A DNA stretch of 10,652 nt, from NCBI GenBank assembly GCA_030594905.1, contig JAUVEF010000023.1, positions 1 through 10,652 of the forward strand, read 5' to 3'. The notes beneath the pieces are model-generated. The model ran no database searches. It was not told the DNA's origin and saw only the letters and a list, made by a program, of their open reading frames with translations. The translations under genes were made by a program, and so were the position numbers. This DNA comes from Methanosarcinales archaeon (lineage in GTDB: Archaea > Halobacteriota > Methanosarcinia > Methanosarcinales > Methanogasteraceae). Of the stretch, positions 1 to 4,471 are shown piece after piece; within the stretch, counting starts at the first letter, position 1; the number at the start of each line of letters is the position of its first letter.

Positions 1-170
1 AAAACCGTCTCGACATGGTACGCTCTTGATTGTGTGGTGGTCTCCAGATGATTGCCAACCTGTTCCTCAATGATGCTTGTTGAAACGGTTCTACCAATCA
101 GGATTACAGTCATGCCTGTAATCAAAACCAGCGACAACATGACTGCAAGAAACTTTGTTCGGATATTCAT
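1..170 (-). CDS. Membrane sensor protein, N-terminal part only (runs off left edge)
   Basis: The minus strand is open from an ATG at 170 to the window edge, so only the first 56 codons are visible. They encode MNIRTKF, then a hydrophobic stretch (about residues 7-27, LAVMLSLVLITGMTVILI) that would be the first transmembrane helix, then RTVSTSIIEEQ and the start of an extracytoplasmic helix with QSRAYHVETV. This layout matches the N-terminus of archaeal dCache sensors, including the complete one at 8677-10290 in this window, where the equivalent helix reads QSRANNIETF. A Shine-Dalgarno-like AGGGGT sits about seven bases before the ATG, supporting this start. A second, 82% identical copy of this 170-base stretch lies at 398-567. 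The downstream domains (Cache, HAMP, and kinase or STAS output) are outside the window, so the final role is unknown. That it is a sensor fragment is fairly sure; the type of sensor is not. Confidence 0.7.
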   Translation of the reverse strand, partial: MNIRTKFLAVMLSLVLITGMTVILIGRTVSTSIIEEQVGNHLETTTQSRAYHVETV

Positions 171-229
171 TTGTCTACCCCTGCGTTAAGTTGTTAAGAT
201 GTCCTATAAACCGGTTCCTTCCCCAATTC

Positions 230-298
230 TTAAAGAAACCTGTTCATCTTCTTCTTCAATTCTACTATTTTAAGCTCTCTATCTGCTATCGTCCATGT
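230..298 (-). pseudogene. Remnant of the C-terminal tail of a PAS signalling protein
   Basis: On the minus strand this 69-base stretch reads ...IADRELKIVELKKKMNRFL followed by TAA. It aligns without gaps to residues 445-463 of the REC-PAS-PAS protein at 612-2042 (AVDRELKMVELKKKINDLL), with 13 of 19 residues identical by my count. There is no start codon and nothing upstream in the same frame that resembles the rest of such a protein. It therefore looks like the leftover 3' end of a deleted paralogue. It overlaps in another frame the end of the kinase-like fragment at 279-567. It lies between two related sensor starts, in the same relative position that the tail of the intact gene at 612 holds to the sensor start at 567. 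Confidence 0.6.
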
Positions 299-576
299 CA
301 AATTTGATGTCAAAGGTTGTCCCTCCCAACTGAATCTTCCGTGAGAATCTTTATCAGGTGCAAGCCCAGCGTTCCGGTCTCATGGTTATACGCACCTAAA
401 ACAGTCCCTATATGGTTCGCTCTTGATTGTGCGGTGGTCTCTAAGTTAGTGCTAACATGTTCTTCGATGATACTTGTTGAAACGGTTCTGCCAATCAGGA
501 TTGCAGCCATGCATGTAATCAACACAAGCGAAAGCATAACGACAATAAACGTTGTTTGGATGTTCATTTTGCCCAT
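279..576 (-). pseudogene. Chimeric fragment: sensor N-terminus joined to a histidine-kinase ATPase tail, frameshifted
   Basis: The minus strand is open from 576 to a stop at 310. The likely start is the ATG at 567 (MNIQTTF), nine bases after a strong GAGGGGGAG, and it matches the start of the paralogous copy at 170. The ATG at 576 sits directly on that purine run. The first 60 or so residues are a transmembrane helix plus the beginning of a Cache-type sensor helix (QSRANHIGTVLGAY). The sequence then switches abruptly to TGTLGLHLIKILTE, which resembles the G-box region of a HisKA_2/HWE-type kinase ATPase domain. Reading continues in another frame from 323 as GTTFDIKFDMDDSR and stop at 279, which looks like the last strand of the same ATPase domain. 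The sensor core, the dimerisation/phosphoacceptor region and most of the ATPase domain are missing, so this cannot be a working kinase. An 80-residue membrane peptide could still be made. Confidence 0.65.
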
Positions 577-611
577 CTCCCCCTCTTTCCCTCTCTTCCA
601 CTCTCTATTAA
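577..611 (-). promoter_or_regulatory. Purine-rich intergenic spacer with strong ribosome binding site
   Basis: The 35-base gap between the REC-PAS-PAS gene and the chimeric fragment is, on the minus strand, almost entirely A and G after its first few bases and ends in GAGGGGGAG. This is a good match to an anti-16S ribosome binding site for the ATG at 567 (nine-base spacing) and decides that start over the ATG at 576. The preservation of a good site in front of a broken gene suggests that the decay is recent or that the spacer was part of the duplicated unit. Confidence 0.45.
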
Positions 612-2042
612 CTATTCAGGTACCTCATAGCGAGGTTTCTTCCCCCTTTCCTGGAGTAGGTCGTTTATTTTCTTCTTCAATTCCACCATTTTCAGCTCCC
701 GGTCCACCGCCATTCCGTTAAATCTTCTCAGTTCCCCTATTTTCATCTCGAGTACCTCTTGCGCCCGCTTACGTTCGGTGATGTCGTGGAATATTTCCAG
801 CTTTGATACGCTGCCATCCGGGTTTTTCAGGGGAGTATCCACGAGCTCATACGTCCTTTGATTTTTGAGGGAATGCCATTCCCAACGAACGTTTTCTCCT
901 GCAAAAACGTCCGAATTCTTACACCATGGGCAGGCAGCATCCAGGCCGTGGAAGTATTTATAACACTTACGCCCCTCGGACGAGCCAAAATCTTTCTTAA
1001 GCACGGAATTTACGTACTGGACGTCGTATTGTTGATTGACGATGTAAACCCCATCCGCCATAGACTCCAGAATGTTGGTGAAATTTTCACGCTCGATGTG
1101 CAGCGCATCCTCCGCCCGCCTGCGCTCGGTAATGTCCTCTCCGGAACAGAGGGTGGCGTAGATTTTCCTATTTTCGTCCCTTAGTACGGTATTGTGCCAT
1201 GCGACGGTTTTCTCCCGGCCATCTCTGGTCAAGACTGGGTTTTCGTAATGTTCAACTGGCTCAATCTCTCCTGCCATCAACGATTCGAAAACCTCTTCCA
1301 CCCCGCCGCTCAATCTCTCAGGCAGGAAATTATCGAACCAATCTTTGCCAATAATCTCGCCTTCCTTTTCGTATCCCAAAATCTCGCAGCCCCTCCGGTT
1401 CACAAGGATGACCTTCCGATCGGCACCAATGACTATGAGCGCAACCCCTGCGACATCAAGGTATTGTTGCGCTCTATCTCTCTCCTTCTGTAGCGCATCC
1501 TCTACCCGCAACCCATCTGCGACCATGAGCTGGAGACGTTCATTTGTCGCTTCAAGCTCGCTTACCTTCTCTTCAAGCCTCGCTGCCACAACATGGCTGT
1601 ATCTCCTGAGATACTCTTCCTCATCCAGAGCCAGTCCCGCCAGTACAGTCTCCACGCCATCGCTGGCACCCTCGATTGCAACCTCTACCTTCTTCAGGAA
1701 TTCCCCTACATCGAGGGGTTTTGGGATGAAATCACTTGCTCCAAGCAATAGGGCAAGTTTCTCATCATCGTAACCGGTGTAAACCGCAGAATAGATGATG
1801 CAAGGTATTTTTTTTGTCTTGTCGTCTGTTTTAATGTTTTTCAGGAACTCAAAGCCATCCATTCTCGGCATCAATGTATCGGCGATGATTAGTTCGGGCT
1901 CATAGAACCTGGCCATCTCAAGCCCCTCCTCGCCGTCGGCTGCTTCCAGCACCGTGTAGCAGTGTCTCTCAAGCAGCTTTCTTAGGAGAAGTCTGTCAAC
2001 TCCCCGGTCATCCACCACGAGGACGGTCTGTTTTATTGGCAT
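612..2042 (-). CDS. Response regulator with receiver domain and two PAS domains (REC-PAS-PAS), no output kinase domain
   Basis: This is a 476-residue cytoplasmic signalling protein. Residues 5-123 form a receiver domain with the acidic pair D11-D12, phosphoacceptor D55 (in LIIADTLMPRMDG), S85 and the conserved K108 (FIPKPL), so it should be phosphorylatable. A helical linker (about 125-190) leads to PAS 1 (190-306, closing PAC motif GEDITERRRAE) and PAS 2 (318-424, closing HDITERKRAQ). PAS 2 carries a cysteine cluster, C360 plus CPWC at 371-374, which in related PAS domains suggests metal or redox binding (inference). The protein ends in the FNGMAVDRELKMVELKKK tail common in archaeal PAS proteins. 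It has no kinase or DNA-binding domain, so it probably relays signals by protein contact. The ATG at 2042 follows GAGG by about five bases and lies inside the 3' end of an upstream receiver remnant, pointing to an original overlapping operon. Confidence 0.88.
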   Translation of the reverse strand: MPIKQTVLVVDDRGVDRLLLRKLLERHCYTVLEAADGEEGLEMARFYEPELIIADTLMPRMDGFEFLKNIKTDDKTKKIPCIIYSAVYTGYDDEKLALLLGASDFIPKPLDVGEFLKKVEVAIEGASDGVETVLAGLALDEEEYLRRYSHVVAARLEEKVSELEATNERLQLMVADGLRVEDALQKERDRAQQYLDVAGVALIVIGADRKVILVNRRGCEILGYEKEGEIIGKDWFDNFLPERLSGGVEEVFESLMAGEIEPVEHYENPVLTRDGREKTVAWHNTVLRDENRKIYATLCSGEDITERRRAEDALHIERENFTNILESMADGVYIVNQQYDVQYVNSVLKKDFGSSEGRKCYKYFHGLDAACPWCKNSDVFAGENVRWEWHSLKNQRTYELVDTPLKNPDGSVSKLEIFHDITERKRAQEVLEMKIGELRRFNGMAVDRELKMVELKKKINDLLQERGKKPRYEVPE

Positions 2043-2253
2043 ATTCCTCGATCTCTTTTACTATTGTGCGTGGGTCTATGGGCTTCTCGATGTAGTCATC
2101 AAACCCTTGTGAAAAGAATCTATCCCGATCCCCTGCCATCGCATAAGAGGTGATTTGCGATTATAACCGCCTTGCTGCCACCAACTGTAGCCCTTATCCT
2201 CTTTGTTGCCTCAACTACCCGCACTTTTTTCATGGTATGTACACTATAACATC
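2008..2253 (-). pseudogene. Frameshifted remnant of a CheY-like receiver domain
   Basis: The minus strand encodes two adjoining pieces of a receiver domain in different frames. The first, about 2253-2157, reads DVIV..., then MKKVRVVEATKRIRATVG and GSKAVIIA. The second, 2154-2008, reads ITSYAMAGDRDRFFSQG, DDYIEKPIDPRTIVKE and IEEYANKT before a TGA. Together they match the usual order: beta-3, the MP.MDG.EA loop (degraded to MKKVRVVEA, so the phospho-site region is damaged), alpha-3, the T/S switch (ITSYAM), and the lysine of KP. One extra A near 2155 explains the frame change. The N-terminal third with the acidic pair is absent. The 3' end overlaps the REC-PAS-PAS gene by 35 bases, so this was probably the upstream partner regulator in a translationally coupled operon. 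A frameshift from sequencing error is possible, but the missing N-terminus and eroded motif favour real decay. Confidence 0.7.
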
Positions 2254-2305
2254 CAGTCATTCTGCGCACCATTTTCATTTTGTGTCGGTGCCAAGTCTGT
2301 ATAAT

Positions 2306-2618
2306 TTGAGTGAGGAGAGTAAGCCCCCTTCTGTTCTCAGCAGCATTCGACTAAAGCGCCATTACCCGGGAAATACAGCCGGACGCTGCCAGCAATTTCT
2401 CGCCGATCCCGTACAGGCTTGCACCCATGGGGTTTCACCGTTCCATCCACAATATGTGACCTCAGCCTATCCGGCATCACAGCATTACCATATCATGGTA
2501 TCGTTTCTGTGTCAGAGCCAGAACTCTCGCCCTACGCCATTTCGGCGTCCATGTGTCCGGAAGTGGAGGGACTTTCCTCACGACACGGATGTCGCGGCGG
2601 CTGCTCTTCCTCTCTCAA
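2306..2618 (-). ncRNA. rnpB: RNase P RNA (archaeal type A)
   Basis: This is the catalytic RNA of ribonuclease P, which removes 5' leaders from pre-tRNAs. On the minus strand the conserved blocks occur in the right order: GAGGAAAGTCC at 2579-2569 (CR-I), ACAGAAA near 2510-2504 (CR-II), GGAACGGTGAAAC near 2445 (CR-III region), AGTCGAATGCTG at 2352-2341 (CR-IV), and AACAGAAGGGGGCTTAC at 2335-2319 (CR-V, which pairs with CR-I to form P4). The ends are set by P1: TTGAGAGAGGAAGAG at 2618-2604 pairs with CTCTCCTCACTCAA at 2319-2306, apart from one mismatch and one bulge. A small P3-like hairpin CGACATCCGTGTCG lies before CR-I. The length of about 313 bases fits archaeal type A RNAs. The open frames crossing this stretch on either strand are not genes. 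Exact ends are good to a few bases. Confidence 0.93.
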
Positions 2619-2640
2619 GCCATGGAATTGTCCGTAGGTG

Positions 2641-2657
2641 TTATTATGTCTTTTGTA
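2641..2657 (-). promoter_or_regulatory. Possible TATA box region for rnpB
   Basis: On the minus strand an AT-rich run, ATACAAAAGACATAATAA, ends about 22 bases before the proposed 5' end of rnpB. The CATAATAA part is centred about 26 bases upstream of that end, the usual archaeal TATA spacing. No clear BRE purine run precedes it. The spacing supports it more than the sequence does. Confidence 0.35.
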
Positions 2658-2684
2658 TGAACTCGGGAATGATCACACTCGCCC

Positions 2685-2694
2685 TTGACGTCAA
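2685..2694. promoter_or_regulatory. Perfect 10-bp palindrome upstream of rnpB
   Basis: TTGACGTCAA is a perfect palindrome lying about 35-45 bases upstream of the suggested rnpB TATA element and inside the tgtA-rnpB spacer. It could be an operator or an enhancer-like site, but a ten-base palindrome can also occur by chance. Confidence 0.2.
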
Positions 2695-2712
2695 TGCCCC
2701 ATTTCGGTTCGA

Positions 2713-2728
2713 AGGGGGCTACCCCCCT
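2713..2728 (-). other. G/C hairpin in the spacer between tgtA and rnpB
   Basis: A six-base-pair hairpin (AGGGGG and CCCCCT around a CTAC loop, plus-strand reading) lies 41 bases after the tgtA stop codon. It is the only strong structure in the 150-base tgtA-rnpB gap. It could end or protect the tgtA message, or mark a processing point between tgtA and rnpB. It has no T-rich tail on the minus strand, so it is not a typical archaeal terminator. Confidence 0.3.
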
Positions 2729-2768
2729 AACAAGCGGCGACACCACCTGAATCTTTATCATCCGCCAT

Positions 2769-4223
2769 TTAGTCATCCACGTTCGGACAACTCCTGATAT
2801 CAGCAATCAGCGGATGCGCCCATTCGCAGGCAACCGTGAACCGTGCATCCGGATTGAGCTTGATCAGGCGAAGCACGTTTCCGAGTGCAACTAAAGCCGC
2901 CTCCCAGTCTGGTTCTGACAACTCTGGCACCTCTGCGTTAAACGGGTACGTCTCGCCAAGCTCCACCGGATACGCACCAAACGGTGCTTTCAGGTTGAGC
3001 ACATGGTCAAATTGATCCTCCCCACGGGTCTTCCGTGTGCGGATGAGTACCGTTCCGTGCAAATCGAATCGATCAAGTCGATCTCCAAACCGGAGAACCT
3101 CTGCACGGCGTGCAGATTCGCTTCCGCAGTAGAAGAACGTTGATTTCCGGATTGGATCAAACCGCTCGATCCAGTCCACATGGCTGACCGCACGCTTGAG
3201 TCCATCAAGCAACCTCGGATGCGCCCTGCATCTACGTTCAACAAGCTCCCATAGGTTTCCTTCAATGATGCATTGTTTTATTAGGTTTATTTCTGCAAAA
3301 GTTGCATAAAGATTGTGTTTTGCAAGCGAGATATAATTTTCACTCCGAACTTCCTCTTTTAATTCCTCTGCGGTGTATGACGTACATACAGGGCATGAGC
3401 ACGGGAGATGCTGGAGATCGTTCAGATGGTACGTCCCATCAGTAGTGAAATACCGCCCGCCCTTCGCATAGAGTGCGTAAGCCGCCGAATCAAAGAGATC
3501 GCACCCGAGTGCAACCGCGAGAGCAAACATCGCGGGATGCCCCGCACCAAAGAGATGAACCGGTGCTGCCGGAGAAAGCCCTTTCTTTGATGCGACGATC
3601 ACGTCTACCATCTCCGCAAACCGGTAATTTGCGAGCAGCGGTACAACCGCACCTATCGGGTAGACGTCAAAACCGGTCCCGGAGAGCGTGCGTGCGCATT
3701 CGTGCCGCAAATCAGAGTAAGTTGCGCCCTGCACGGGTCCTGCAAGAAGCATAGAACTCTGCGTCAGCCTACGTGCATCCTTGCACCGTTCGATCGTCGT
3801 TCTCATCTCGGATTCTGCCTGTTCGTGTGATACGTCTGGCGGCGTTGGGATATCGAGCGGCACACCGATGTCTGATCCGATTTCCTGCTGAAACTTGACA
3901 ATTTCGTTAGATGTGATCTCGATATCATGGTACACCGAGAGCTGGTACGATCCGGAATCGGTCATAACTGCACCATCGAAATTAAGCAGGGAATGCACGC
4001 CGTTCTCGATTGCATACTCTCTTAATTTTGGGTTACGGTATATGATGTATGCGTTGGTGATGACAATCTCTGCTCCGAATTTCGCAAGTTCGGGTGCATC
4101 CACCATCGATATATTCGGATTGATCACGGGCATGACGGTTGGAGTCTCAATTCTCCCGTGGCTGGTGTAGAGTCTGCCGATTCTGCCGGCTGAGTCCTTA
4201 TGCGCGATTTCGAAGCAAGGCAT
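2769..4223 (-). CDS. tgtA: Archaeal tRNA-guanine (archaeosine) transglycosylase
   Basis: This enzyme exchanges guanine 15 in the D-loop of archaeal tRNAs for preQ0, the first tRNA-bound step to archaeosine. With the ATG at 4223 it has 484 residues and begins MPCFEIAHKDSAGRIG, the usual family start; an in-frame ATG at 4391 would add 56 unconserved residues and invade the divergent promoter. The catalytic barrel shows TDSGSYQ with D89 and FDSAAYALYAK with D245, the nucleophile by family analogy. Zinc ligands are C275, C277, C280 (LPCSCPVC) and H303. The C1 region follows (about 360-484, with LRFGDRLDRFD). The protein stops after this and has no C-terminal PUA domain, which in many archaea is fused or encoded elsewhere. 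It is transcribed towards rnpB. No strong ribosome binding site is visible before the ATG. Confidence 0.93.
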   Translation of the reverse strand: MPCFEIAHKDSAGRIGRLYTSHGRIETPTVMPVINPNISMVDAPELAKFGAEIVITNAYIIYRNPKLREYAIENGVHSLLNFDGAVMTDSGSYQLSVYHDIEITSNEIVKFQQEIGSDIGVPLDIPTPPDVSHEQAESEMRTTIERCKDARRLTQSSMLLAGPVQGATYSDLRHECARTLSGTGFDVYPIGAVVPLLANYRFAEMVDVIVASKKGLSPAAPVHLFGAGHPAMFALAVALGCDLFDSAAYALYAKGGRYFTTDGTYHLNDLQHLPCSCPVCTSYTAEELKEEVRSENYISLAKHNLYATFAEINLIKQCIIEGNLWELVERRCRAHPRLLDGLKRAVSHVDWIERFDPIRKSTFFYCGSESARRAEVLRFGDRLDRFDLHGTVLIRTRKTRGEDQFDHVLNLKAPFGAYPVELGETYPFNAEVPELSEPDWEAALVALGNVLRLIKLNPDARFTVACEWAHPLIADIRSCPNVDD

Positions 4224-4253
4224 AGCGACATGATTTGTCGGGTGGCATCTATA

Positions 4254-4271
4254 GTCTTTCTGGTGTCTTTC
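4254..4271. repeat. Short direct repeat upstream of tgtA
   Basis: GTCTTTC occurs at 4254-4260 and 4265-4271, eleven bases apart and so on the same face of the helix. It lies between the tgtA start and the larger inverted repeat, where a regulator or the tgtA transcription start could be. It is short enough to be chance. Confidence 0.25.
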
Positions 4272-4272
4272 C

Positions 4273-4300
4273 GGTGGTTTTTGGATATGTGAAAACCACC
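4273..4300. promoter_or_regulatory. Inverted repeat bracketing a TATA-like element in the tgtA promoter region
   Basis: GGTGGTTTT (4273-4281) and AAAACCACC (4292-4300) form perfect nine-base arms around a ten-base centre containing ATAT. On the minus strand the centre reads CACATATCC and could serve as a weak TATA box about 60 bases before the tgtA start codon. A dyad around a TATA element is a typical place for an archaeal repressor site. Nothing here identifies the regulator. Confidence 0.4.
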
Positions 4301-4378
4301 GCGACGCCGATTTTATCAGACCCCGGGCATCACCCGAAAAGATCAGGAAGTCTTGCCCGCCCAAGCGCCCGCGCGAAA

Positions 4379-4412
4379 TGATTATATGCAACGGCTATCA
4401 TAGGATAATAAT
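4379..4412 (+). promoter_or_regulatory. Promoter region of the chemoreceptor gene
   Basis: GATTATATGC (4379-4388) is a good archaeal TATA-like element, with a second AT-rich candidate, GGATAATAATAG, at 4403-4414. Initiation about 25 bases after the first would give a 5' leader of roughly 60 bases that includes the hairpin at 4421-4448. The choice between the two elements cannot be made from sequence. Confidence 0.4.
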
Positions 4413-4420
4413 AGTGGGGC

Positions 4421-4448
4421 GGGGTAGACACCATAACTGTTCTACCCT
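4421..4448 (+). promoter_or_regulatory. Inverted repeat / leader hairpin before the chemoreceptor start
   Basis: GGGTAGACA and TGTTCTACCC can pair with one bulged base to give a nine-base-pair stem with a seven-base loop. It ends about a dozen bases before the GGGGGTT ribosome binding site (4461-4467) of the chemoreceptor. It may act as DNA, as an operator near the transcription start, or as RNA, as a leader stem affecting ribosome access. Confidence 0.35.
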
Positions 4449-4471
4449 ATCAATCCATACGGGGGTTAAAC

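Noticed and set aside
2700..2730. GGTTCGAA resembling a tRNA T-loop
   Set aside because: The flanking bases do not form a T-stem on either strand, and no acceptor or anticodon arm could be placed around it.
2150..2797. A 215-codon plus-strand open frame
   Set aside because: It runs antisense across the RNase P RNA and its flanks, has no recognisable domain and odd composition, and is explained by the structured RNA.
2615..2806. A 63-codon minus-strand open frame between tgtA and rnpB
   Set aside because: It overlaps the end of tgtA and the rnpB promoter and 5' end, and shows no family resemblance or convincing ribosome binding site.
4224..4391. 56-residue N-terminal extension of tgtA
   Set aside because: The conserved family start is MPCFEIAHKD at 4223. 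The extension is not family-like and would occupy the divergent promoter.
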